Positions 36,009 to 46,689 of a stretch of 64,000 nt of DNA are shown one piece after another; positions within the stretch are counted from its first letter, which is position 1; every line of letters begins with the position of its first letter. Under the pieces are notes generated by a model. It was given only the letters and a program-made list of their open reading frames with translations. It did no database searches and was not told the origin of the DNA. This DNA is from Isoetes taiwanensis. Taxonomy: Eukaryota > Streptophyta > Lycopodiopsida > Isoetales > Isoetaceae. The stretch spans positions 101,886-165,885 of the forward strand of contig JAJEKV010000505.1 in the NCBI GenBank assembly GCA_021234155.1, in the 5' to 3' direction. The translations under genes were made by a program, and so were the position numbers.

Positions 36009-38340
36009 AAGCGACACTTTCGAGTGAAGAAAAGGAGGAAGTGTTTCGAAGGCGGGAATCCAACAGTTTGAAAGTGATCCTCACGGGAATGAGGACGAGC
36101 ACCATTATGGTAAGTGCCAATGAGATCCTGACGTATTTGAAGAGCAGCAGGAGTGTTAAGCCCAAGGGTAGGATCTGCATCAATGAGGAAATGAGAGCAC
36201 ACCATGTCTTCCAGCAGGGCAGCATGGGGAACCGATTGAACAACGGGCTGGCACATGAGAAGGCAGGTCCGAGACCGGCACCGGACGACAGCATTAGGGT
36301 TCGCGAGCGTAAAAATGGGACGGCCCGTTTAAGGAGCTGACCAGGATGCGCCAGGAGAGCATTGCGGGCCGGCTTGACGGGTGCATCAAGGGTCCGTGAG
36401 GTGGCGGCATTCTGCAAGAAGGTATCAAGGCCATGAACAGCATCAGCGGGCGTTTGCCAACCACGCTACATTTGCAATATAGATCCAATTTGAAGTGGCA
36501 TCCAGGGTGGCACCATCCTCCCAATTGAGCGGGCGGACAAAAAGGGATCCCACAGGAGATCCGCCGAGATCGAGGCGGAGTCCACCCAGCGCGGGCCATC
36601 CGGACCTTGATCCAAAAAGGGAGACGCCAATCGACGTGAGGAACCGGGGTGGAGGGACACCTGGGGAACCGCGGGTGGCTGTTGAGCTTGCTCCCGGAAT
36701 TCACGAACAAGGTCGGGATCAAGGGCTTTGCACCACTGATCCCACTTCAAAGTAGAGAGCTGAGTATAGACAGGAGGATTATCCCATCCCGTGGGTATTG
36801 TCTTGCTATCGTAAGAGCACGAATCGATTGTAGCTTTGCCAAAATGCCGCATATAAACTTGGGCAAACGGAAGATCTCGGGATGTCCAAGATTCTTAGGA
36901 CTGTTCGGCGTTTGGGCTTGCCATAGAGGTAAAATGATGAGCAATCTAGGGCATGTACTCCCGATGAAGCGTGAGTCCGATCATGATCTCGACAGGTAGG
37001 GGTTGCTATCCAAGAGCAACCCGGTGAGCACGTGGAATCACCCCGAAAGTTCGATGTGGCCCATCACGAAATTTGTCACGCGTGTGTCGACCCGGATAGA
37101 AGTCATAAAAGATGTATGCCATCGGGCTGAACAATCTGAAGGTGATTAAATCGGGGGTCTTTACGATTGAATGAGGTCAAGACTAAGAGGGCAGCCTGAG
37201 TAAGCCTTTGTCTTCAATCGAGAAAAGGTCGTGGGCATAATCAAGGTGGTAACCGAAGGAAAAGCGAAAATCCGCAAACTGGTGGAGAGCTATATTAATA
37301 TAGCCCTCTTGTTTAGTTTGGGCTTCTTCAGCAGATTGGAGAGCTTGCCGGAGCTGATGTTCAAGATCACGGACCGGTTTTCCTTCTCGGCGAAGGCGTG
37401 GACGATCCACGGACCCGTTTACGAGGAAGCGTGGCATATGAAGAGGATTGGCGAGTATGGAGTCAGAATCTTTGCAATCTCTACATCATCAAGTATCTTT
37501 TGCTTCTGGGTCTCTGTGAGTTGATCCTGGAGAGGCGTGAGCTGAGAGGTCAGCGTGGAAAATTTGAAAGCTTCAAAGAGGCTATTTGGCGTCCACCTTA
37601 CTGTAAGGTCTTGGGCTTTAGTGGTGTAATGCCGAAAAAGTATCTGGCATGTCCGGCTTTGCAATATCTTTATCCTTGTCAACCAAGAGAGTCTCCCGTT
37701 CCTTGACCTGCTCCAACAATTCCTGAATGGTGGTTTGCAATTGAGCCTGCTGATCAGCAAGCAGACTATTCTGATCGTGGGCAGTCTTTAGATCCTCATG
37801 GGCCCATAAAAGAGCCTCGTGCTTTTCTTGAAGCTTTCCTCCGAGTTTGATTTTTGCGTGTTAGCAGCTTTGAAGGTCTCGTGAACGCATCCGAGGTCTC
37901 AGGGACGCTTGTACCCCATTCATGAGAATTTCGACGGGATTTACAACTTGAGAGCAAAGCGGCGGCTTGAACATCCTGGCGGTATTGATCTGTCGGCAAA
38001 GGATTTGATGTGGAGGGCATTGTTGCCTTGTGTGTGACGTTTGAGAAACATGAGGAGAATCAGAGGGCGTGGCGGAAGAAGAGACTGTGACATGCGTGGC
38101 GTTGCGTTGAACATGACCAGGAGAAGAAGGGTGTGAAGGGACAGCTTGCTGAGTGTGAGGAAGGGAGTGAAGGGGGCCGAGTGGAAGCATGAGAAGCGAA
38201 GGTGAGGGAGGAAGGTAACGACGGATGATGGCTTGAAGATGGTCACCACCGAGGCTTCAAAGGCAGAGGAGGGGCAGCCGAATCGCGATTCGACTTCATG
38301 AAGGAGGCGGTAGAACAACAGCTGTGGCCAATCAATATGG
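36009..38340 (-). pseudogene. Ty3 ORF3: coiled-coil protein downstream of pol
   Basis: Degenerate minus-strand ORF of originally perhaps 700 or more codons. From right to left: a Ser/Pro/His-rich N-terminus (about 38,190-37,990), a long heptad-rich segment at about 37,870-37,650 (Leu/Gln/Glu-rich, with QLQTTIQELLEQ-like and LLVDKDKDIAK wording), a second coiled-coil segment with QLTPLQDQLTETQKQK (about 37,540) and EHQLRQALQSAEEAQTKQE (about 37,340), then a globular part with GWDNPPVYTQLS and KALDPDLVREFREQAQQ (about 36,700-36,800). Position after integrase matches where Athila-type elements carry their env-like ORF. I see no clear signal peptide or strong membrane helix, so I do not call it env. 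Confidence 0.55.
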
Positions 38341-39773
38341 TGGTTGGAGCGGATAGCTGTGATCACCATATTATAAAATGGCTTATTGATATGGGTGTTC
38401 TTGATAGAATACCCAAGCAATTTGGCATACACAAAAACTTGACAAATGTGTCATGGGACTTTGCAATATTGGTGAGGCGATGCATGTTGGCTTGATAAGA
38501 AGGAGCACCAAACCGAAGTGACATCGATAAACGTAAGGCAGCCCAAGATAAAGAAGGTGTTTGCAAAGGAATACTTATCACCGTAAATCGATTTGAGTAA
38601 GCAAAATGGTGGTGCCATCGACCACAGTAGCATATCGCCAGGGCTGTTGACGATGTGAGCGATGAACTACTTTAATTGCTCGGTTTGGGGCCGGGAGGTC
38701 CATTTCGCGAGAATCGTAAAGCTTACGGCGTCCGCGACTTCCCGACTTGACCCAACGAGGGCGTCCACGAAGGTGGGTGTCGAAAGACAGACTTGAAAGA
38801 GCCGGATCCACAGGAGCGAAGTTGAAGGGTAGGAAATTTGGGAGCAAGAGCCATGGCAAAGGCCGGAACAGGAAGAACTGTCTGAGAAGGCGGGAGAGCG
38901 GAAGAGCGAAGAACACTGAGAGAGGCAAAAAAGGTTTTAGGGCGCACAAGTATTGGCGAAGGGGCATGAGGAGGATGAACAGGCAACCTTTGATGATGCC
39001 AAGTGGCGACAGATGCGAAGGAGGCGATTGAGAGGCAAAATTTTGGCTAAGTCCCCAAAGCGGTAAAGGGAGAAACAATGAGCGGCATGATGAGGCGTAA
39101 AGGGAAAGATCGGATATGACAGTTGGCGAAAGAACACCTATTAATGTTCGACGGGCGTGAAAAGAAGGAATGTCATTTAATGATGGCAACGCGAAGTGGG
39201 ATATCATTAAGACGAAGGTGTCAGAAGGTACCATGGCGAGATATGCGGCGGGAGAAAAGATTCCCCATTTAGAAACAGCCTTGCATTGCAACCACGTCGG
39301 CAAAAGTTCTTATTGGTCCACGTCAACAGGGAGGTCCTCGGGTGGCTATATAAGACGAACAGTGGGTGAAGCTGAGACACCCGATGGCGCTCAGTATGTC
39401 TGATGCAGGACTTCACGATAAGTGCACCATGCCTTCAAACTGCCTTGAGTGGATTACATGCAAGATGGACTGCTTGGACCTGTGGAGGTGCCACAACCGT
39501 GGCATTCCCATGGATGGGTGGTGTGCTGGGATGGCTGAGCATCCCGATCCTCACACCAATGGGATGGAGGTGGTGATTCACCTGCGCTGGGACCCTGAAC
39601 AGAACTGGTACTATATCCTGCGCATCACCTCTGCTCCAAACCCGGAGTAGAGGGTTTTTCGCTGTAGGATTTTGTAAATAGGGCCCTGCCAATAGAGCTC
39701 TGCTCATAGCGGAAATAGATGAGCTCTGCCCTCATTTTGTAAAAATTTGCCTCTATAATATAAATATGCGTCT
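38341..39773. other. Ty3 internal region between ORF3 and integrase
   Basis: Contains a minus-strand 241-codon frame (38,578-39,303), Leu/Pro/Phe-rich and of unknown meaning. 38,341-38,573 is the part copied into the tandem units, where it sits fused to the LINE. On the plus strand there is a TATA box and a short ORF at 39,347-39,650, listed separately. Confidence 0.45.
39347..39650 (+). CDS. Hypothetical 88-codon ORF with TATA box, antisense inside the Ty3
   Basis: TATATAAG at 39,347-39,354 precedes ATG 39,384 (a second in-frame ATG lies at 39,396) and an uninterrupted frame to TAG at 39,650. The predicted protein is rich in Trp, Cys, His and Met (NCLEWITCKMDCLDLWRCHN; ends HLRWDPEQNWYYILRITSAP). 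The family is not recognised. The TATA-to-ATG distance is short, so the second ATG is more likely if it is expressed. It might be a captured host gene piece, an antisense Ty3 gene, or chance. Confidence 0.3.
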
Positions 39774-41312
39774 TTAGTCACTTTCTGGGGATTCAATTTC
39801 GTGTGCCGCATCTGGTGTATGACTGTTTGTATTTGTTGCATGAAATTGTTTGAGGCGAAAGCCATTAACCAGTGTAGGTAATGGAGTGCCATCTAATTCG
39901 GCCAGTTTGAAAACGCTGGGTTGTACCACTTGAACAATTTGATAAGGACCAAGCCATCTGAATTTTAACTTGCCCGGAAAATTTTTGTATCGAGAATCAT
40001 AAAGAAGAACCAAATCGCCTTCTTTGAATGTTTTTGTCTTAAGTCGTTTGTCATGCAATGATTTCTGCAACCGTTGTCCGTGAAGAACACGAATGTAAGC
40101 ATCGCGCCGAAGTTCATCCAACTGTTCCAATTGATAAACCCTTTCCTGGAGTGCAGCAGGTGGATTATGTGCTGTAGCAAGTTGAAAACGGAGAGTTGGA
40201 AGAATATATTCAAAAGGCATGAGAGCTTCTTGACTATAAACTAGTTTGAAAGGAGTGTGACCAGTAGCTATTTTGAAACTAGTGTTGTAAGCCCAAAGAA
40301 CAGTAGGCAACTTGTCCTGCCAATCTGTTCGCGAAGCATCACAAATTTTCTTGAGAATAGTGATGAGAGTTTTGTTGGTACTTTCAGCCATGCCATTTCC
40401 CTGAGGATAATAAGGTGTACTCTTTAGGTGTTGGATGTGAAGATAGTCGGCACCTTGATGGTATGATTGACAAAATGCACACCACGATCACTAACAAGTT
40501 CCGGTGGGACAACCAAAACGCGTGATGATGTGCGATAGAGAGAACCTTTGGTCGTGGCTTTGGCGGCGGTGTTGTCGGAAGTGCACAAGCTTCCGCCCAT
40601 TTGCAGCATAATCGTGATGACCAGAATATAGCGGCACGGGTGTCTGCAGCGCTAGTGGGTCCATGGGCCCCACAAAATCCATTCCCCATTTGCTAAAGGG
40701 ATGTGGTGTGGCGGTGGCGCCAATGGAAGAGCTGCCACGGCCGTGGGCTTTCCCACACCGGCTGTGAGGCGTCCTGCGGCGAGCACAAGCGTGGGCATCT
40801 TTGAAGGCGTGGGCGGAAGTATCCCGCCAAAAGAATTTTATGTGCCATGGCGTCACCACTAAATGACCACCACCAAGCCCGCCATTGGGCTTGTCGAACA
40901 ATATCGGGCACCTCGTGAGGGAGGACACAACGACGGAGGACCATGTCTTTGCCTCGTTTGTACAAATGACCACGCAACCATGGTGTAGTCGCGGACCTCT
41001 GGAGAAATTGGCGGCGGCGTGGCGAAAGCTTGTCACGAGAGAGCGTCCGGTCTTATGGAGGAAAAAGCACCCGGAGAAGATATTGCTGAAAATTGTGAAA
41101 CCAATGGGGCGTGGCCGTGACCGGGGAATAATTGAGCCGCCACGGAAAGGCGTCGAAACACCGCGGGATGGATCATCAGGTGTGGATCGTGAAAGATAAT
41201 CGGGCACCACATGAGATTTGGCTCGCTTTATGAACAATTTCAAAGGGGGCGAACTCTTGCGGAAGAAGGACCCAACGAGCAATTCTACCCATGGCATGGC
41301 CTTGTTGATCAA
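39774..41312 (-). pseudogene. Ty3 integrase (and end of RNase H)
   Basis: The minus frame at 39,774-40,391 (205 codons) is the intact integrase C-terminal half: TNKTLITILKKICD, WQDKLPTVLWAYNTSFK, TGHTPFKLVYSQEALMPFEY, then GDLVLLYDSRYKNFPGKLKF and WLGPYQIV. Upstream frames carry the catalytic core start, PFSKWGMDFVGPMDP (about 40,688), and the end of RNase H with PDYLSR (about 41,190). The zinc-binding HHCC region and the DDE core between 40,400 and 40,980 are broken by frameshifts in a GC-rich stretch. Integrase joins the element's cDNA to host DNA in the nucleus. Confidence 0.8.
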
Positions 41313-42480
41313 ATAAAGAAGGCTTGATGGTCAACAAAGAATTTAATCGGCTACCCAAGAGATAATGTCTAAAACGTTGGACCTGAGAAGACTCAAGCCC
41401 AAAGCTTCGTTAAAGTGGGTAGTAGTTCCGCTCAGCGAGATTGAGTTTCGGGCCGCATAGCGGATTGGTTTATCCGTGGTTTCATCATATAGGCTTGAAA
41501 GAACAGCACCAATGGCAAAAGGGAGACATCAACATGAACATGGAAAGGCTTGTCCCATTGAGGAGGAACAAGGACCGGGGCGGTAAGTAACAACTTCAAC
41601 TTCAAAAGCGGCTTTCCGGCTTTGGGAGTTCCAAACCCAAGTGGATTCATCACCCGATGAGTTTATGAATGGGGTCAACTATAGCCGCAAGTCGAGGAAT
41701 GAAGGTGGAATAGTAATTTACCTTACCGAGGAAAGAGCGTGTCTCTTTGATATTAGGCGGTGCTTGAGCTTGCGATTACCTAACCGATTTTAAAGCGAGG
41801 ATCCGTGGTGATGCCTTCTTTCGCCCGACCACATGACCTATGAGAACACCGAGGTGACGCTTGAAAGTGCACTTCTCGGAGTTGAGACTAATGCCAATTC
41901 ATCACATTTTTGAAAGACAAGCTCCAATTTGTCCAAGTGATCATCCATGTAAAAATCATCTTGGAAGATGAAGAAGGTTTATCCTTCATAAAGTCTTGAA
42001 AAGGCGGAGAGCATGATCTTGTTGAAAGAAAGGTTGAAGAAGAGTTTGAGAGACCAAAGGGACCACCTTGTAGGCAAAAGTGTCCCCGGGGTGGTGAAGG
42101 TAGTTTTGAGTTGATCTTCTGTGATAGAGATTTGATTGTACCCAAAGAAACCATCCATAAAGAGTACATCTCATGACCGGCCAACTTCTTCAAGAACACA
42201 GTGCACGTGAAGGGGAAGCGGAAAATGATCACGCTCAGGTGGCTTGATTGAGTTTTCGTTAGTCCCACAAACGCGGATCTTACCATCATGTTTGAGAGCA
42301 ATGACGATGGGGCTCACCCATTCAGAATGTTTGACCTCATAAATCAGGCCAGCAGCCAAGAGTTTGTCAATTTCAGCCTTGACGTGGTCACGGTAATTTG
42401 GGTTGAGCCGATACTGTCGTTGCTAGATTGGGCGTGCACCCGATTTGGTAGGAATGGTAAGTTCCCCCAACTCTTTTTTG
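41313..42480 (-). pseudogene. Ty3 reverse transcriptase/RNase H
   Basis: RT motifs in order: EIDKLLAAGLIYEVKHSEWV and SPIVIALKHDGKIRVC (42,171-42,390), GFFGYNQISI (about 42,140), IFQDDFYMDDHLDKLELVFQ (about 41,900-41,965), then an RNase H start DKPFHVHVDVSL (about 41,545). The order and wording are Ty3-type. The frame shifts several times; the conserved active-site context reads QDDFYMDD rather than the usual Y-[VIA]-DD, perhaps through local error. It copies the element RNA into DNA inside cytoplasmic particles. Confidence 0.8.
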
Positions 42481-43010
42481 ATACCGCGAAGGTCTTTGTA
42501 GCTCAGAGCAAAAATATGTTTGAATTTTTGAGAATGTCCGCAGTAGCGTGCTTTATAGGTGGTGGAAGTTTAGCGGCTAAGCGGACTGGTTGATTGTTTC
42601 CAATGTCCACGATTTCCACATCTGGAGTTTGAATATGAGGAACAACCTCCGTGTCCTGAACCTGATGAGCAGGAGGCTGAAGCATGACGGGAGGAGCAAC
42701 ATTTTGCGTGGTGAAGAAAAGAGGCTGCTGAGCGTCATCAAGCAAGGGTTGCTTCATGACGGCATGAACATCAACGGTCTCTGAAGAAGGAAGTGGGTCA
42801 GAAAAATGATCCAGACGTTGAATGCGATTCGCGGGAAGCGGTAAGGGTCCAAAAAGCCGCCACGACCTGGTCGATCGAGTGTCATGTCACCCCAAGGATC
42901 AGCATATTCAGGGTAAGATGAGAGAGGGACCATTTGGAGGAGCTTGAATATGATAAATATTTTGTGCTTGTTTCGGTGTCGAAGGTGGAAGGTTCGGCGT
43001 TTCGGCAGAT
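42481..43010 (-). pseudogene. Ty3 pol linker between protease and RT
   Basis: Minus-strand coding-like sequence rich in Pro, Gln and Val (for example QPPAHQVQDTEVVPHIQTPD at about 42,690), consistent with a low-complexity linker between protease and RT. No catalytic motif is present. Confidence 0.45.
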
Positions 43011-43691
43011 TAATTGGCGATTTCTAGATCCATTGTGGCATTGAGATGGCCATCGGTGATAACAAGTTGGTCAGTGGCCCAGTAATGAATACTCTTAGGC
43101 TGTCGGAGAAAAGGTCGTCCAACCAGCATTTCATAGTCACCAGGATCTTCTCCAGCTTTCCAAACACCAAATTCCAAGGGGAATTTGAGATCACCAATGC
43201 TGATGTGGAGAAGAGGAGTGACACCTTGAGGGCGCGTGATATGGCCATTTGCCAACTTCACGGTATAATTGTTTGATGCCCAATTGCTTCCTGAGTTTAT
43301 CAGTAATGAGATTGACAGCACTACCACCATCAATTTGGACATGATTGATGTGCTGATTGCCCACCGTGGCATGCACCGTGGGTGTTGAAGTTGCAACAGC
43401 TCCAACCAGAACCGTGGGAAGAGGTAGCTGATCTTTGAGAGCCGGACAAAGTTTCAAAATGGTGACCAGGCTCAAAGGAATCTTGATCTTGGCAAGTTCT
43501 TCCTGAAGTTCCAATGGAACATGTGAAAAAGGATCCGCCGGGTCCAGTGGAGCTGGAGTCTGAGGTAAGGAAGCGGAGACTTCTTTGAGAAGCTTCGACC
43601 TCATCAGCAATATTTGGATAGGGCTGAGAGCGTGCACTGGTGGATGATGACGGCGTTGCACGTATTTCTGAGCCAGTGGTGGCGTGAACAT
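43011..43691 (-). pseudogene. Ty3 aspartic protease
   Basis: Retropepsin-like. The active-site motif INHVQIDGGSAVNLIT has its catalytic Asp at about 43,331, matching the D-G-G-S form common in plant Ty3 elements. The flap/second-strand region continues in another frame with YTVKLANGHITRP and MLVGRPFLRQP (43,010-43,280), the usual LGRPFL signature. A frameshift near 43,290 separates them. The protease cleaves the Gag-Pol polyprotein. Confidence 0.75.
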
Positions 43692-45708
43692 TTGCCAAAG
43701 TTCGTCCTTCCGCAGCCTGCATGAGTTTCAGAATACTTTGTCTCACCTTAGGCATGACATGAGGCATGAGTTTGTCAAGATCAGGGAAGTGAATTTTTAT
43801 CATCTTCATGAGGGATTGTTTCCACGGCAAAAAGCAAGAGTTGCGTGTCATGATGAGAATGATGCTCAAAGGGCGTGGCTTGGTGTGGCAATGGAGACAA
43901 GACCAACCCAATTGGATTGTTGGGCGGGAGGGTTGAGGCCTGATAAATCTCCTCCGAGCTTGTTGATCCATAGGATTGGAAGTAGACGCGCTTCATGAGG
44001 TCCTGTTGTTGAGGGCGGCCGAGGAGGGGCTTCCTCAAAAAAACAGGATTGAGGGCCCCTGCTTTGCCATTGGCCACCCAGAGTTGATAAGCGTGAGGAT
44101 GGATAGAAGCGAGTTGATTTGAACCTGGAAGTTGAACTTGAACTTGAGGAAGTTGAGGACACGCCGTGGTGGTGTGACCCCATTCATGACAATGATAACA
44201 TTGAGCCTTGAAGGATCAAAGGGAGGGACGGTTGCCTTGTCCCGTGGGCTGCCGAGATTGCTGCGTTTGTTGATCTCACTGCTGCTTGTTGTTGAGGTTG
44301 ATATTTCGGGGCGGATATGACTGTTGTGGTTGAGGCGTGAATGCGGACTTGAAAAACCATCTTTGCCTAAAAAAGGGGTAGGATGAGATCGAGTGCATTC
44401 CTCCGGGTAGGCGTGATTGCACATATTGCACCTTTACAATGAGGAGGTCCATTGGAGGAGTTGCATTCATTTGCCGATGACCTTGATATTTACAAATAGT
44501 GCATCAGATGTGGGGCGTTGTGGATTGCTTGCTGAGGTTGAGCAGTTACGGGGAACCATATTGAGGGGCATGAAAGGGAGTTCTGGAGAGCAACACCAGA
44601 AGAAACATTGGCCGAAAGTGATTGACCAATTCAATGGCCTGCTCGGAGACTTGGGGCCTTGGTATTACGGTCATGATTCGAATGGGGAGGAAGGCCCGCA
44701 AAACCGAGCGAGGATCTGGCGTTGCGTGGGGTACTCCTCGAGTTTCTTGCGAGAATGTGAAAGGCGGGTCCACAAAATCCACTGGCCGACTCCGTGGGCT
44801 CTTGTTGAAGGTCATTGAGTTGCTTGAGGAGTAATTGATCATCGTCCGTGGTGCCATAATGAGACAGAAAGGCAGTTTTCATTTCTTGCCAACTTTGTTT
44901 CCAGTGACTTTTGTTGGCCATTAACCACTGATGAGGGGCACCTCTGAGCATGGTCAAAAAGATATGAAATTTAAGTTGGGGCTGCGCGATGACCATTCGG
45001 AATGGCCAAGGCTTCAAATTCCTCCATGTGTCTTGAAGCACTCGATCGAAGGTTTGCCTTTAGTGTTGCCAAAAGTGGGATAAGTCAGCTTCAAATTATG
45101 AGTGGGAGAGGAAGGCGGAACTTGAGCATAGGCAGGTGGATTTGGTTGAGGATATGCGTAAGCATAGAGAGGTGGAACCGCACGGGGCGAGAAACAGGGG
45201 TGGGGACGAAAAACCCGGTGGTCCATAGAAAGTAGCATCCGGGTGGGGAAGGGCCTTGAGAGCCATCCTCATGAGACTTAAGATCGGTGGTTTGATAAAC
45301 AGGAAGAGCATGTTGAAAACATGGAGAAGACTGAAAGTCGTGAACGTGGGTCGGGCCAAAAGACACTTGATGGTAGTCCATCCCACCGCGAGGTGAAGAA
45401 GGTTGTGGACGGAAGAGGGGTGTGACCCTGAAGGGATATTGATATAGGTCTTTGCCGCCGAGTCCGGAAATAGTGAGGCGTGGGCTGAATAGGTGCGTTG
45501 TGGAGATTGTGGTTGTGAACAATGGCGACCTACGGGGAGACCCCGGTCGAGAATGAGCACCGGGGGTAGGAGGTACCGGCCGGGCTTCGTGGCGGATAAT
45601 GACCTCCCTCAATGTCATAAGCGGTGTCATACATGTCCCGAACGACCCTCAAGGTCGTTGATGGCGCTCCAAATGACGCCATTTGACAAAGAAGTTCTTC
45701 GTGAGTAA
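43692..45708 (-). pseudogene. Ty3 gag with CCHC zinc knuckle
   Basis: A Pro/Ser-rich N-terminal part (45,091-45,630) is followed by a retrotransposon gag domain at 44,631-45,041 with FLTMLRGAPHQWLMANKSH, SWQEMKTAFLSHYG and LNDLQQEPTESASGF. An intact zinc knuckle C-Y-H-C-H-E-W-G-H-T-T-T-A-C (CX2CX4HX4C) lies at 44,159-44,200, then a Ser/Pro-rich spacer runs to protease. There are several frameshifts. Gag forms the particle and the knuckle packages element RNA. Confidence 0.75.
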
Positions 45709-45767
45709 AACCGGAGCCGTTTACATGATAGAAGGAAAAGAAAAATCAGACCCGGCAATGCGGGCGG

Positions 45768-46315
45768 TGTTTGGGGTCTGGGTTCGAACTCCTGCAAGAC
45801 AGCCCTCGTGAGGACCCTTGATCTAACAGAGAATCCGGGGACTATGTCACGCGGGATTTGCAAGAAAACAAGGAAAAGGGAAAAGAAACAAAAGAGAACA
45901 ATGAGATCACAATATCGCGCTTCCTTGATGTCAATGAAGATACATGAGCTCGCAATCGAGAAAACTGAAAATGAGACAAGACTCAAAAACGATCTAAAAA
46001 CTAGAGTGCTAGCTCTACTCATATATATAGTACAATGGCCTTTGGCCCAATATAGACACTCGACTGATCTCGGTGCCGACTCGAAGGAGGCCCGATTTGC
46101 GTGAATCCGGGTGCCTCTTGAAGTGCCCGAAATCATCTTGACGCCGACGCGGGGCGGGCCGCCACTTAATCTCGAAGGCCCTCTTGGTAGCAGACGTGGG
46201 CTTTGATGCGTGGGTTCGGCCGCTTGGTCTTTGTTTGGCCTTTGACGACCGACCCGTGCCGGGTCAGTTGCCAGATGTGCATGAATAGTCCCGCATGTGA
46301 GGCACAGGACTAACA
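45768..46315 (-). repeat. Ty3 5' LTR
   Basis: 548 bp with TGTT...AACA ends, matching the three 3' LTR copies. The CTCTA target repeat follows at 46,316-46,320. The primer-binding site should start at 45,767 on the minus strand; the sequence there (CCGCCCGCATTGCCGGGTC) is not initiator-Met type and I could not assign the tRNA. The short LTR-internal frames are not genes. Confidence 0.85.
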
Positions 46316-46689
46316 CTCTAAATTGAGTTTGTATAAGCAGAGCTGTCTAGAACTGTGCCATACAACAATGTCATCTCTGATGTCTAGAACTGTGCCATAC
46401 GACAATGCTACTTATATTCTACTTGTGGTGTCTAGATAAAAGCATGAAAGGGTGTCTATAAATGTAGCCCTTTTTGTACATATACATATGTACCGAATGC
46501 ACATTTTTGGAATAACTGTCATCATGACCCGCTAGTAACTGCCATGATTAATGGCTATCCACCACTCTGAAACCGCACAATTATCGGATTTTGAAATTCT
46601 TTACCAAATTCTTTCTTGGTTTGCCTCTCGTTCACTATCCCGCCCCTGCCTTCTCTGCTTGAATTCCGATCACGAATTCTTCATCTAGC

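Larger units (their letters stand above)
30578..38573. repeat. Tandem segment, unit C (~8.0 kb), overlapping the Ty3 3' half
   Basis: Third copy. It carries the most complete LINE ORF2, lost about 2 kb of spacer by joining the two internal direct repeats (at about 33,545), and gained a SINE at 33,884. Its right edge at 38,573 is the point where single-copy Ty3 sequence continues. That point corresponds within about 15 bp to the left edge at 12,783, so the array contains exactly three whole units. Confidence 0.85.
35408..46320 (-). mobile_element. Full-length Ty3-type LTR retrotransposon with target duplication
   Basis: Minus-strand element of 10.9 kb: 5' LTR 45,768-46,315, gag, protease, RT, RNase H, integrase, ORF3, polypurine tract and 3' LTR 35,413-35,991. 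Perfect 5-bp CTCTA repeats (35,408-35,412 and 46,316-46,320) flank it, so the two LTRs belong to one insertion. The gene order PR-RT-RH-IN is Ty3-type. The C-terminal integrase wording (GDLVLLYDSRYK..PGKL) and a 3' ORF after pol recall the Athila group of plants. All frames are interrupted. Its 3' half was copied leftward in the tandem array. Confidence 0.85.

Noticed and set aside
35784-36840. Several 80-140-codon frames on both strands in the third LTR and ORF3 region
   Set aside because: Overlapping shadows of the degraded ORF3 and the LTR; only the minus-strand reading shared by the three units was used.
38578-39303. 241-codon Leu/Pro-rich minus-strand frame as a membrane protein gene
   Set aside because: It lies inside the Ty3 between integrase and ORF3, is compositionally skewed and has no recognisable domain. 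Kept only as part of the element's internal region.
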